Positions 16,901 through 25,075 of a DNA stretch of 64,000 nt are shown here, piece after piece. Position 1 is the stretch's first letter; every line of letters starts with the position of its first letter. Source of the stretch: Candidatus Litorirhabdus singularis (GTDB lineage: Bacteria; Pseudomonadota; Gammaproteobacteria; Pseudomonadales; Halieaceae); the NCBI RefSeq assembly GCF_026262625.1, contig NZ_SHNN01000001.1:1116001-1180000 (forward strand), given 5' to 3'. A program made the translations under genes and the position numbers. The notes beneath the pieces are model-generated. The model saw only the letters and a program-made list of their open reading frames with translations, was not told the origin of the DNA and ran no database searches.

Positions 16901-17614
16901 ATTGAATTTCCGCAAGGCAGAATCGAGGCGATGTATGTCGCAAAATATCTGGATGATGGAGTGCAATCCAGCCTTAAGGTCGATATAGAGCGCGTTCAGT
17001 ACGGAGGGCTGTTGCGGCTATTCGATGCGGATTCTGAAGCTGATGGCATGGTTTTTCTGGAGGTGGAGGCTACAGCTGATGGTGAGCACTGGAATGATCT
17101 GACTGGCGAAATAGCGGGGCATCTTGATGTGGCACTTTTTCCCAAGGATATAGAGGCTGGATTTCTCGACTTGTGGGCTTCCAATGTGATTTTGGCGCTG
17201 CTGCCTTCTAGCGGTGCCGAGAGCAAAAAGAAGATGAATTGCATGGTCTCGCGCTGGACTGCGCAGCAAGGGCTTGTGACCTCCAAGAATTCATTTCTGG
17301 ATTCGACCGATATTATTGTGAGAGTGCGTGGTGATGTAGATCTGGGTCGGGAGGAGCTCGATTTGCTCGCGGTTCCCCAGGCTAAGACCGAGCGCTTTTT
17401 AAGCGTATCTGCGCCTATAGAAGTCAAGGGCGGCTTTGACGACTTCACAGTTGCTCTGGCGCCTGGAAGTTTTTTCATGACCATGACGCGATGGTATTAC
17501 GGGCTTATTTATGTCCCCTGGAAGTGGCTGACCGGTGATCGGTTTCCCGAAGACGGGATTGAGACCTGCTTTAATGCGATTGACTGGGAGCTTCCAGAGA
17601 CGATGAAACCTTGA
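13967..17614 (+). CDS. AsmA-family large envelope protein
   Basis: A 1215-residue protein starting with GTG after TGTAAG. One membrane helix at about residues 8-30 anchors it in the inner membrane. The rest is a very long periplasmic chain of repeated beta strands typical of AsmA-like proteins (bridge-like proteins thought to move phospholipids to the outer membrane). RAQNLKVSLDTRALLRGEI near residues 85-103 is the AsmA N-terminal signature. The C-terminal region (GEIAGHLDVALFPKDIEAG, then LLAVPQAKTERFL) is the AsmA-like C-terminal domain. A low-complexity acidic stretch sits near residue 910. The next gene starts inside its stop codon. Confidence 0.85.
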   Translation: MKRATFGGLAGVFSLSLILVLLIGTGLLPLNLSLLRGTIAAQVSDFLGFELQLDAPLRVRLGPRASLTVGGLTLAAPAMNTTGLIRAQNLKVSLDTRALLRGEILLHSVRVAQLQLEICELGEVQSPVSEPGEAQLLPRLALDTLDVGVVSLLCAGEEPDEDYWPRDLSLAGAAVWGKPVLLRLNAEIMQQSLGVEIETTNLQSLLEGPASVPFNLAAILQAKNDRLELHFDGSINTLLTLPTLSGSLQASVRGAAGLLAPYEVEIPQDWGLDNIGLIGSLEIAEHGVALSDAHLVIDELKLQAAATLVPDDKGVATTVALQFNDFDLAFLNRFIDADLVLTGIAGTISADAESYGDSLALILDELRMNAELANVQVALDGQALPLQVNSANVAIGFHEQGQLELQGNWLDKPVTVSAQTPPLVDLMKQEEWPLSLEMNNDNARLALTGTIFDASNAPRMAGSLQFFAQRSGDLNGWLDINQASELDIGAEISFDIEQSSQRIEVHSLRLGLSALQGSLQRWVLDDKPSLALNLQASLLDLAELQLLLPALETSAQSQPQPLEAGSAPANQDPLGWLEDFLKGPKLVVDLGIKSLLNGSFKVDDVQMTGTVFAGRIEDANLELEYEDVVLGGKLDANFSQRPWSLEYDIVADNIDIGRVLESFDIATGVRARAKRAEITMQMRGGTVAELIDSANYHAFVYELDWLPRGLANDDEDKLFFSKLEFLGQPNALSIWRGTANYQQLPLDFLLRAPPLKELLDPANAADVQFALRAGSDAMLIDARIAAGSSSILDMELDMSAATLDQQLESLDELTGPLDAVRMRTRLELERGNLRLSDIDLQLGVSRILGSVTVLRRGSLTEFDVALDSPLLETEDLVTPIALLRGGRLADPGRDQQRERSNTASQAEVEAEIEEVPQTSSSEAVFFAMLNRRIEEITAENHLKFNLNIDELQTAGEPLGRASAAMFVDDTKVEIKPFSIEFPQGRIEAMYVAKYLDDGVQSSLKVDIERVQYGGLLRLFDADSEADGMVFLEVEATADGEHWNDLTGEIAGHLDVALFPKDIEAGFLDLWASNVILALLPSSGAESKKKMNCMVSRWTAQQGLVTSKNSFLDSTDIIVRVRGDVDLGREELDLLAVPQAKTERFLSVSAPIEVKGGFDDFTVALAPGSFFMTMTRWYYGLIYVPWKWLTGDRFPEDGIETCFNAIDWELPETMKP

Positions 17615-18807
17615 TTGATCGCGCAACCTCTATAAGCGGGCCGGGTTTGCTACTGACGATGTCCTTTTGTGTTGCTGCCCAAGCGACCCCCGCGCAGGAA
17701 CAGGCCGGTTCTGGACCATTTTATGGGCCCAAGGGTATACAGTTCGTGTCAAGCGACGAGGCAACTGATCTGTGGTTGGGCGTCCGCTTGCAAACTCGCT
17801 GGTCGAACAGTCGCATAACTCAGGATGCTTTGCCCGCTCCTGTCGAAGAGGAAGATAGCGAGCTTAAGCTTAACCGCGGCAGGATCAAAGGTGGGGGAAC
17901 TCTGCTAGACCCGCGCCTGGATGTGTATTCCGAAGCTGATTTCACTGATCAGCGTCTGCTGGATCTGCGCATGACCTGGCAGTTTAGTCCGGCGCTTTAT
18001 CTTCGCTTGGGACAATGGAAAGCGGACTATAACCGTGAGCGAATCGATTCTTCTGGCAAGCAGCAGTTTGTTGAACGCTCCGTGGCTACGCCCTGGTTTA
18101 CCGTCGACCGTCAGCAAGGGATCGTAGCCTCTGGACGACTGGCAAAGGGCTCCGGTCTGGATAGCAACTATTGGTTTGGCTGGCTGAGCGGTAGTGGCCG
18201 GGGCGGTGAGCTTGAAGCCGATAACGGGCTTTGGATGGGCCGTTACCAATGGAATATTGGCGGCAGGAAGCTTGCCTTTAGTCAGAGTGATATCAAACGA
18301 CACAATCCGGGTGCTGGATCGGTAGCGCTGGGACTAGTGCATGGCAAGAGCAGCTATACCAGCTTTTCGAGTGCGGGTGGCGGACAGTTACCTGGCTTTA
18401 CCACCTCTAGCCCCGGTCGCTATCGCATAGATCAAGCGATGCTGGAAACAGCCTGGCAGCAGGACGGTTTCTCATGGCAGCAGGAGTTGCATTGGAAGCG
18501 TATAGAAGACCGTCAGGATGGTGGCTCGCAGAGTCTGGTTGGGGGCTATGCTCAGGTTGGTTACTTCCCAGGTAGCCGCTGGCAACTGGTTCCAGCGCCG
18601 CTCGAGCTGGCGCTGCGCTGCGCTTACGTTGATCCGAACCGTAGCGATGGTGATGACTATGAACGTGAGCTGACTGTGGCCGCCAACTGGTTTTTCAACG
18701 GCCATCGTAACAAGCTGACGGCGGATTATTCACATGTGCGACGGCGCGAAGTGCCCGAAAGCGACACTAGCCAACGTCTTCGACTGCAATGGGAGTTTTC
18801 GTTCTAA
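17611..18807 (+). CDS. Phosphate-selective porin O/P (OprO/OprP)-like porin
   Basis: A 398-residue outer-membrane porin. The start TTG at 17611 overlaps the TGA stop of the AsmA gene (TTGA), so translation is probably coupled. A signal peptide ends near CVAAQA. LWLGVRLQTRWSNSR, then LKLNRGRIKGGGTLLDPRLDVYSEADF and LRLGQWKADYNRERIDSS are typical of the OprO/OprP porin family. It ends in the beta signal LRLQWEFSF. The family forms channels for phosphate or other anions. A weak GC hairpin (about 18843-18864) follows, shared with a convergent gene. Confidence 0.8.
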   Translation: MIDRATSISGPGLLLTMSFCVAAQATPAQEQAGSGPFYGPKGIQFVSSDEATDLWLGVRLQTRWSNSRITQDALPAPVEEEDSELKLNRGRIKGGGTLLDPRLDVYSEADFTDQRLLDLRMTWQFSPALYLRLGQWKADYNRERIDSSGKQQFVERSVATPWFTVDRQQGIVASGRLAKGSGLDSNYWFGWLSGSGRGGELEADNGLWMGRYQWNIGGRKLAFSQSDIKRHNPGAGSVALGLVHGKSSYTSFSSAGGGQLPGFTTSSPGRYRIDQAMLETAWQQDGFSWQQELHWKRIEDRQDGGSQSLVGGYAQVGYFPGSRWQLVPAPLELALRCAYVDPNRSDGDDYERELTVAANWFFNGHRNKLTADYSHVRRREVPESDTSQRLRLQWEFSF

Positions 18808-18872
18808 GTGCAGTTGCCAGAGTCGCGGGGAGCGGCAAGAGAGCGGGGCTGTGAGCCAACCCCGTTGTTACA

Positions 18873-19445
18873 TTACTGTATAGGAAACTGCTCGAAAATA
18901 TCGCCAACCGACTGGTCAACCAGCCCTTCCAAGTTCTTAACATCCTTTTGAGTGATTCTGCCGCTGACGGTACCTTCCCACAGGAGTTTGCGTTTGCTTG
19001 TTTCGATCATGTCTATGCTCAAAGTGCCTTCCGTGTATTGTTCAATACGCGTTTCATAGTCCATGCCACCGTAACCGAAGCTGTCATAGTAGCCGCCGCG
19101 ATACCCGTAATAGCCGCCACTCATGGTAGGCGTTTGGCGCGAACGAATTTTTTCCTGCGAGTGAATGTAGAAATTCATCAATACATCGGGGTTAACCGGG
19201 TCGTAGGTTAAACCACGCAGATCAAGCTGCTGGGCGACGGCAACCTTCAGGAAATTGGTTTCCAGTGATTGGTATTTGGCTGTGTCTGTGGCCAATTCTT
19301 CCAGAAAGCCATAGGTCTTTATGGTAGAAAAGTCAGTGCCAGGCGCGGTGTTCGAATAGGTGTTTGGTGTTGAAGAGCATCCCGCTAGCAGGGCAGTGAT
19401 GGTCAAGAGAAAGAATGCAACGATGCCAGATTTTTTAGAATTCAC
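18873..19445 (-). CDS. DUF4136 lipoprotein
   Basis: A 190-residue lipoprotein. I chose the GTG at 19445 (TTGAGGCAAG upstream) over a TTG five codons earlier; it gives a short signal ending in LLAGC. The mature part has the DUF4136 pattern: DFSTIKTYGFLEE near the N-terminus and a final KLLWEGTVSGRITQKDVKN. A Gly/Tyr-rich insert (GGYYGYRGGYYDSFGYGG) is distinctive. The family is of unknown function in the envelope. A second, diverged DUF4136 gene is at 62.4-63.0 kb. Confidence 0.8.
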   Translation of the reverse strand: MNSKKSGIVAFFLLTITALLAGCSSTPNTYSNTAPGTDFSTIKTYGFLEELATDTAKYQSLETNFLKVAVAQQLDLRGLTYDPVNPDVLMNFYIHSQEKIRSRQTPTMSGGYYGYRGGYYDSFGYGGMDYETRIEQYTEGTLSIDMIETSKRKLLWEGTVSGRITQKDVKNLEGLVDQSVGDIFEQFPIQ

Positions 19446-19565
19446 AGATACTTGCCTCAAGTTATGGATGGACGCAAAGTACCCGAGTTTATGTATGCGG
19501 GCAAGCGCTATCGTTGTACGCTGATCTGGTAATCTGCCACTCGTGCCGGCTGTTCTAAGTTCATG

Positions 19566-20126
19566 TTAGTTGAGCGTTTTGTCGGGCCAAAACTTGAACC
19601 CATGAATCAGAGCCTGGAGGGCGAAGCCGGAGTCCGTCATCTGGTAGACACGCACGCCTGGCGTGAGTGTGCCGGAAATTTCCTCGCCGGCTTCTACCGC
19701 GTCTGTTTCAACCTTCGCGTCGGCCTGTGCTGAATAATCCCAGCCTGACTCAATGAAGTCATCAATGGCTTCTTGAGAGTCGAATATCATCACCGCAGTA
19801 TAGTCTTTGAGGCCGACACCGAAGCCGGTGCCGGCGCCCACCATCCGCATATAGGTATCACTACCATCGCGATGGTCGCGCAGGATACCGACACCGCGGG
19901 CGGTAGAAAAAAGCAGCAGATTGATGCCCGTGTTACTAAAAATGGCGTATCCCTTGGCTGCCAGTAGCACTTCTTCTGCATCGCTGACCTCCTGATAAAG
20001 TTTGGTGAGGACATTGAGGCGCATCTGTTTAATCTCCGCGCGGCGCTCGTCCGGTGAAGCGTCCTTACCAAAGGCCGATCCTATTGGGAGTGTCAAACTG
20101 AGCATTAATATGAGCAAAAATCTCAT
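19566..20126 (-). CDS. SYLF (YSC84-like) lipid-binding-domain protein, secreted
   Basis: A 186-residue protein with a signal peptide ending at GSAFG. The SYLF domain is clear: AKGYAIFSNTGINLLLFSTARGVGILRDH followed by MVGAGTGFGVGLKDYTAVMIFDSQEAIDDFI. In eukaryotes this domain binds phosphoinositides; bacterial versions are periplasmic or outer-membrane associated and of unclear role. It lies upstream of the DUF4136 gene on the same strand with about 120 bases between them. Confidence 0.85.
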   Translation of the reverse strand: MRFLLILMLSLTLPIGSAFGKDASPDERRAEIKQMRLNVLTKLYQEVSDAEEVLLAAKGYAIFSNTGINLLLFSTARGVGILRDHRDGSDTYMRMVGAGTGFGVGLKDYTAVMIFDSQEAIDDFIESGWDYSAQADAKVETDAVEAGEEISGTLTPGVRVYQMTDSGFALQALIHGFKFWPDKTLN

Positions 20127-20348
20127 GTGCCTACCTTTCTAAAAAAAATGCGCGAGCCATCGTTTTATTGTAGTAGCCATCGCTGAGAGCGCAAGAGACA
20201 CAAGTGTCGTTTGCTCTGCGTTCGCGGGATGTATGCTGTCGCATAGACTGCTGCACACTGTGTTGCCGAGGGATGCGAAGCGCAACGCCGTTTGGACCTG
20301 TTGGTGCCTTAGGTTACACTCGTTGCCGTTCACCGATAAGGTATACCC

Positions 20349-21491
20349 ATGCGTAGATTAGTTCTGCCGCTGTTGCTGTTGGTGTCTTACTCTGCTTTAG
20401 CCGCCGATAGTTTTCTTAGCAATTTCATTGATCCAGACGATGGTTGGTTCGATGGAAGCCAGTTTCTGTTGGATTATCCTTATGGTGTACTTCCGGTGCC
20501 GGTAGTTATTACTGAACCTGCGGTAGGTGAGGGTTTGGGTTTGGCGGCGGTTTATTTTCATGATGCCGATCCGGCCTGGGATGGCGAAAGAGTCGGCGAA
20601 GATGGCCGCCTGCATCCACTCAGTACTTCGGCGGTCGTGGCGGCAGCGACCAACAATGATTCCAAAATAGTGGGTGGCGGGCACTTCGGGCATTACAAGC
20701 GCGATACCCTCCGTTACGAGGGTATGGTCGGCGCTGCCGATATCAATCTAAAATTCTATGGCTTGGGTGACGGCGCAGAGAACTCTGGCGGCTTCGGGTT
20801 CAATGCTAAGGCACTTTTTGTTAGTCAGCAGCTGGCATTTCGCCTCGGCCGCAGTAATTGGTTTGTCGGCGGTGAATTGCAATACACTGATATGGAGACA
20901 AAATTCAAGACCGGCATTGATATTCCTGGTTTAGACACGTTTGATTTTGATTCGACCAATGTCGCTTTAGGCGTATTGGCATTCTATGATTCACTGAGCA
21001 ACCCCTATACGCCGCACAGTGGCGTGCTGAGTGACGTCAGCTACAAGCGCTACGATGAGAGTCTGGGCGGAGATTTCGACTATAATCTGCTGGACTTAAA
21101 AAATCAGGTGCACTTTACCCCGTGGCAGTCGCTGGCAGTCGGGTTGCGCCTGGACGCCAGTTTTCTCAGCGGTGACGCGCCATTTTGGGCTCTACCTTTT
21201 ATCTCGATGAGGGGTATTCCGGCCCTGCGTTATCAGGGTGAGAACGTGGTAACTGCTGAAGTGCAGGGCGCGTGGTCGCTGCATCCGCGTTGGCAGCTGC
21301 TTGGATTTGCCGGTGCCGGACAGGCCACGCAAGACCGTGATAATCTGGGGGACGCGGAAACCCATGTTTCTTATGGCGCGGGATTTCGTTATCTGGCAGT
21401 GCGACAGTTGGGCTTGAACATGGGGCTGGATGTGGCCAAGGGGCCCGAGGAAACGGTTTGGTACGTTAGTTTTGGTACTAAATTTATGTGA
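20349..21491 (+). CDS. BamA/TamA-like outer-membrane protein (surface antigen D15 barrel, no POTRA)
   Basis: A 380-residue protein with a signal peptide ending at YSALA. The mature chain is essentially the C-terminal 16-strand barrel of the Omp85 family: VVITEPAVGEGLGLAAVYF, YDSLSNPYTPHSGVLSDVSYKRYDES and the conserved lid region FWALPFISMRGIPALRYQGENVV, where RGIPALRY corresponds to the VRGF-like motif. It ends in VSFGTKFM. POTRA domains are missing, as in many short members. Its role is unknown. It is divergent from the SYLF gene and upstream of a DUF3313 gene. Confidence 0.8.
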   Translation: MRRLVLPLLLLVSYSALAADSFLSNFIDPDDGWFDGSQFLLDYPYGVLPVPVVITEPAVGEGLGLAAVYFHDADPAWDGERVGEDGRLHPLSTSAVVAAATNNDSKIVGGGHFGHYKRDTLRYEGMVGAADINLKFYGLGDGAENSGGFGFNAKALFVSQQLAFRLGRSNWFVGGELQYTDMETKFKTGIDIPGLDTFDFDSTNVALGVLAFYDSLSNPYTPHSGVLSDVSYKRYDESLGGDFDYNLLDLKNQVHFTPWQSLAVGLRLDASFLSGDAPFWALPFISMRGIPALRYQGENVVTAEVQGAWSLHPRWQLLGFAGAGQATQDRDNLGDAETHVSYGAGFRYLAVRQLGLNMGLDVAKGPEETVWYVSFGTKFM

Positions 21492-21586
21492 TATTGTAGA
21501 AAATTATTTACGTATACAAGTTTACTGGTTGACCGTGGAATCAGTCAGTATGCAAAGGCTGACATCACAGCTGACCGCAAGAATAC

Positions 21587-21600
21587 TTAGATTAATCTAA
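21587..21600. promoter_or_regulatory. 14-bp perfect palindrome before DUF3313 gene
   Basis: TTAGATTAATCTAA is a perfect palindrome immediately upstream of the ribosome site (CCAGGAGC) of the DUF3313 gene, in the 122-base gap after the BamA-like gene. It may be an operator or a weak hairpin in the leader. Confidence 0.3.
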
Positions 21601-21613
21601 CCAGGAGCTCCCA

Positions 21614-22348
21614 ATGTTTAAACAATCTATTGCCAGAGCGCAGTCCGGAGTATCTTCCGTGAGAAAGCTGACCGCTCTTTTTATCACCGCAATTGCTTTT
21701 GCGGCTATCTCAACGCTGTCAGTGCAGTCCGGCGACGCGCCGGAAGTAAGCCATGATGGCCTGCACCTGGATACTGACTCCAAAGTCGCCCTGCTTTACA
21801 CCAAGCCGGACGCGGACTTTAGCGTTTACGAGCGCTTTTTGATGCTGGATGCTTACGTCGCGTTCAAGAAAAATTGGGAGCGGGACACCAAGGTAGCTGG
21901 TCGGCGCATTCCAAAGAAAGATATTGAGAAGATTAAGGTCGAAGCGGCAGAATTGTTGTACGAAACTTTCAGAGAAGAATTGGATGAAGAAGGCGGCTAC
22001 GAGTTTGTTACCGAAGCCGATGACAATGTAATGATTATGCGCCCAGCGTTGATCGACCTGCAGATTACCGCGCCAGATATAAAATCGGCGGGACGCGTCA
22101 CACAATACGTTGCATCTGCGGGATCGGCCACGCTGTACCTTGAGTTATATGATTCTGTCAGCGGTGAAATTATTGCCCGTATTGTCGACCGTCGTAATAT
22201 GCAAGATTACGGTTACGCGCGCTGGGCCAATAGTGTCACCAACCGGGCTGACGCCAAGCGGATGTTCAAGCGCTGGGCTGACCTGTTGCGTCAGGGCATG
22301 GACGAGCAGCGCAGCGAGGCTGGACTGCCTCCGATTAAGGCGAAGTAA
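21614..22348 (+). CDS. DUF3313 family secreted protein
   Basis: A 244-residue protein with a hydrophobic N-terminal signal (about residues 17-38). The DUF3313 signature is visible as DFSVYERFLMLDAYVAFKKNWERD near residue 70 and the conserved end TLYLELYDSVSGEIIARIVDRR. This is a mostly proteobacterial family of envelope proteins without known function. A good ribosome site (AGGAG) precedes the ATG. It stands between a BamA-like barrel gene and another barrel gene, in a run of envelope genes. Confidence 0.75.
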   Translation: MFKQSIARAQSGVSSVRKLTALFITAIAFAAISTLSVQSGDAPEVSHDGLHLDTDSKVALLYTKPDADFSVYERFLMLDAYVAFKKNWERDTKVAGRRIPKKDIEKIKVEAAELLYETFREELDEEGGYEFVTEADDNVMIMRPALIDLQITAPDIKSAGRVTQYVASAGSATLYLELYDSVSGEIIARIVDRRNMQDYGYARWANSVTNRADAKRMFKRWADLLRQGMDEQRSEAGLPPIKAK

Positions 22349-22516
22349 AAGGTTCTGCTGAGGCGGTTCTGCCGCCTGGCCCTTGTCAGTCTTTGGTATT
22401 TTTTATTTAGATTAAGTTGAGCGAAATCAATCCGCGCTTAATTGACATTTTTGCACTATAACGTCGCCGCTCTGAAGCTGCCATACTATAACCTTGAGAT
22501 TTATCGGAGAGACGAT

Positions 22517-23350
22517 ATGTCAGTGTTTAGGGTGATTGACGTTGCGGTAGCTGCTTTGGTTTTCGGTGCGCTGATGGCGTCTCCGGCGCAGGCCGAGCAG
22601 GCCGAGCAGGACGACGTCAGCAAGGCGTTGGACTCTACCGCTACGCAGTGGAGCTATCAGTTTGCCTATCAGAGCATGCCTAACTACCATGACGATACGG
22701 TAAACGGCGAACCGCGGCCCCAGGGCTCTGACAATTTTGTGCAGGCCAGAATTGTCGCACCGATAAAATTTGACTCCTTCACGCTGCTGCCGCGTTTGAC
22801 ACTACGGCACTATGAAAACAGCAATGGCGACTCAGGTTTCGGCAACACCGAATTGTTTGGCCTGATCATTCCAAAGTCCTGGGACTGGGGTACCGGTCGC
22901 ATGGGGCTGGGGCCGCTTATCACTGCACCGGGAGACGAGAAGGTTGCCAAGGATGAGTGGGGTTATGGCGCTGCTGGTGCCTGGGTCAATACCTCCGGCA
23001 ACTGGTTCTATGGCGTGTTGCTGACTCAGTCTTGGCGAGCAGTTGACCCTGAAGCTTTGCCACCCAGTGAATCGGACACCCAGCCGCTGGGAATTGCACC
23101 GTTTCTGAACTATCAGTTGGGCAACGGTTGGTTTATTGGTAATGGCGATATGGTCGCGCGTTACGACTGGGATTCCAAAAAGGTGTATTTGCCCATTGGG
23201 GTGCGTGTTGGTCGGGTGATAGTGCGACCCAACAGCAGTATCAATATTTATGCGGAGTACCAGACTGCGCTCATATACGACGATTACCCGGGTCCAGCGG
23301 TCGAGGACTCAATTCGCATTAACTTTACACTGACAATGCCTGCACTATAG
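22517..23350 (+). CDS. Outer-membrane barrel protein, function unknown
   Basis: A 277-residue protein. The ATG at 22517 follows CGGAGAGACGAT and gives a signal peptide ending at SPAQA; the open frame upstream has no such support. The mature sequence is barrel-like: WSYQFAYQSMPNYH, FDSFTLLPRLTLRHYEN and GFGNTELFGLIIP, with a late strand INIYAEYQTALIYDD. It resembles small transporter-type barrels of gammaproteobacteria. It lies about 100 bases upstream of the sulfatase on the same strand and might admit its substrate. Confidence 0.7.
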   Translation: MSVFRVIDVAVAALVFGALMASPAQAEQAEQDDVSKALDSTATQWSYQFAYQSMPNYHDDTVNGEPRPQGSDNFVQARIVAPIKFDSFTLLPRLTLRHYENSNGDSGFGNTELFGLIIPKSWDWGTGRMGLGPLITAPGDEKVAKDEWGYGAAGAWVNTSGNWFYGVLLTQSWRAVDPEALPPSESDTQPLGIAPFLNYQLGNGWFIGNGDMVARYDWDSKKVYLPIGVRVGRVIVRPNSSINIYAEYQTALIYDDYPGPAVEDSIRINFTLTMPAL

Positions 23351-23447
23351 TTAGTGACTACTGTGGGCTCGGTCTGGAGCTGGGCCGAATCTGGGCAGGT
23401 CAGTGCCGGGCTACCAACACCTTTGATAACTAAAAGAGGTAAACCTC

Positions 23448-25019
23448 ATGAAACTCCGATTTATTAAGAAAACACTTTGCGCCGCCGCTGTGTTGTTCAC
23501 GAGTGTGGCCGCCTTAGCTGCCGATAAGCCCAATATTCTGGTTATCTGGGGTGATGACATTGGGGTGCACAATATTAGCGCCTATAACCACGGCGTGATG
23601 GGTTACAAGACTCCCAATATTGACCGCATTGCTCGTGAAGGCGCTATGTTCACCGATTCCTATGCGCAACAAAGTTGTACTGCGGGTCGCGCCTCATTTG
23701 TTCTCGGTCAGCACCCGTTTCGTACCGGCCTGTTGACGATTGGTATGCCGGGCTCCGAGCACGGAATACCTGAATGGGCGCCCACCATTGCTGACCTGCT
23801 AAAGAATCATGGCTACCGCTCTGGCCAGTTTGGTAAAAACCACCTCGGGGACCAAGACCAGCACCTGCCAACCAATCACGGCTTTGACGAATTTTTTGGC
23901 AATCTGTATCACCTGAATGCAGAGGAAGAGCCAGAGACCTATTACTACCCGAAAGATCCCGAGTTCCACAAAAAGTATGGCCCGCGTGGTGTACTCCACG
24001 CCTATGCGGATGGCAAAGTTGAAGATACCGGCCCGCTAACCCGCAAGCGCATGGAAACTGTTGATCAGGAGTTCCAGGGCGCCGCGGAAAAGTTCATTGA
24101 GAATGCGGTGAAAGACGACAAGCCCTTCTTTGTCTGGCTGAATGCCACCAGGATGCACGTGTGGACGCGGTTACAGCCCAAGTATCAGGGCATTACCGGC
24201 ATTGGTCTGTATCCGGACGGGATGGTTGAGCATGATGATGCGGTTGGCCGCATGCTGGCGCAGTTAGAAGAGCTTGGCATCGAAGACAATACGATTGTTA
24301 TCTACTCGACCGACAACGGCGCTGAAACCTTCAGTTGGCCAGACGGTGGCATTACGCCGTTTACCGGTGAAAAGGGTACTACCTGGGAAGGCGGGTTTCG
24401 CGTCCCCCAGGCGATCCGCTGGCCCGGAGTGATTGAGCCCGGTACCATTTTTAACGATATTATCTCTCATGAAGACTGGCTGCCCACATTGCTGGCCGCC
24501 GCCGGTGAGCCCGACATCAAGGAAAAGCTGATGAAGGGCCACCGTGCCAACGGCAAGAAGTTCAAGGTCCATCTGGATGGCTACAACTTTCTGCCTTACT
24601 TTCAGGGCAAGGCAGAGGAAGGCCCACGGGAAGAAATCTTCTACTTTGGTCAGGGCGGCGAGCTGAATGCTATTCGCGTGCAGGATTGGAAAATTCACTT
24701 TGCGACCATCGATGGCAACATTGCCACCGGAACCCGTCGAGTATCTTCCTGGCCAGTGTTGGTGAACTTACGCGCTGACCCCTATGAGAAAGCGCCGCAT
24801 GAGGCAGAAATGGGTTATATGCGCTGGTTTGCCGATAACATGTGGACGTTTGTGCCTGCCCAGGCTTACATCAAGGAATTCCTTGATACCATGGACGACT
24901 ATCCGTTCCAGCCTGGCAGCAGCCTGAGTGCCGCCGATATCAATTACGGTACTTTTCAGAAACAAAAAGCGCTGAATCGTCTGATCGAACTGGAGACGAT
25001 GTCCCGGCCCAACAACTAG
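23448..25019 (+). CDS. Arylsulfatase-type sulfatase, secreted
   Basis: A 523-residue Cys-type sulfatase with a signal peptide ending at AALA. The metal site starts with WGDDIG (Asp36, Asp37). The formylglycine motif is SCTAGRASF: Cys77-Thr-Ala-Gly-Arg81, the C-x-A-x-R variant that needs conversion of Cys to formylglycine by a maturase not encoded here. STDNGAE and GEKGTTWEGGFRVP complete the active site. It releases sulfate from organic sulfate esters in the periplasm, a common marine trait. A strong terminator follows. Confidence 0.9.
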   Translation: MKLRFIKKTLCAAAVLFTSVAALAADKPNILVIWGDDIGVHNISAYNHGVMGYKTPNIDRIAREGAMFTDSYAQQSCTAGRASFVLGQHPFRTGLLTIGMPGSEHGIPEWAPTIADLLKNHGYRSGQFGKNHLGDQDQHLPTNHGFDEFFGNLYHLNAEEEPETYYYPKDPEFHKKYGPRGVLHAYADGKVEDTGPLTRKRMETVDQEFQGAAEKFIENAVKDDKPFFVWLNATRMHVWTRLQPKYQGITGIGLYPDGMVEHDDAVGRMLAQLEELGIEDNTIVIYSTDNGAETFSWPDGGITPFTGEKGTTWEGGFRVPQAIRWPGVIEPGTIFNDIISHEDWLPTLLAAAGEPDIKEKLMKGHRANGKKFKVHLDGYNFLPYFQGKAEEGPREEIFYFGQGGELNAIRVQDWKIHFATIDGNIATGTRRVSSWPVLVNLRADPYEKAPHEAEMGYMRWFADNMWTFVPAQAYIKEFLDTMDDYPFQPGSSLSAADINYGTFQKQKALNRLIELETMSRPNN

Positions 25020-25040
25020 GTCCGCGGTATCTGTTCTTTT

Positions 25041-25066
25041 AAGCCCGGCCTGTGCCGGGCTTTTTT
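25041..25066 (+). terminator. Rho-independent terminator after the sulfatase gene
   Basis: AAGCCCGGC and GCCGGGCTT form a 9-bp stem around CTGT/loop bases, followed by a T run (positions 25059-25066). It lies 21 bases after the stop and just before the convergent reductase gene. Read in reverse it also has a short T run, so it may work both ways. Confidence 0.9.
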
Positions 25067-25075
25067 ATGTCCCGG

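Noticed and set aside
18843-18864. GC hairpin between the OprO/P-like and DUF4136 genes.
   Set aside because: The stem is short with a long loop and only a TTGTT tail; too weak to list as a terminator.
22361-22377. AGGCGG/CCGCCT hairpin after the DUF3313 gene.
   Set aside because: Short stem and no adjacent T run; weak as a terminator.
22442-22470. Perfect -35 hexamer TTGACA before the barrel gene at 22517.
   Set aside because: No -10 element at a suitable distance was found.
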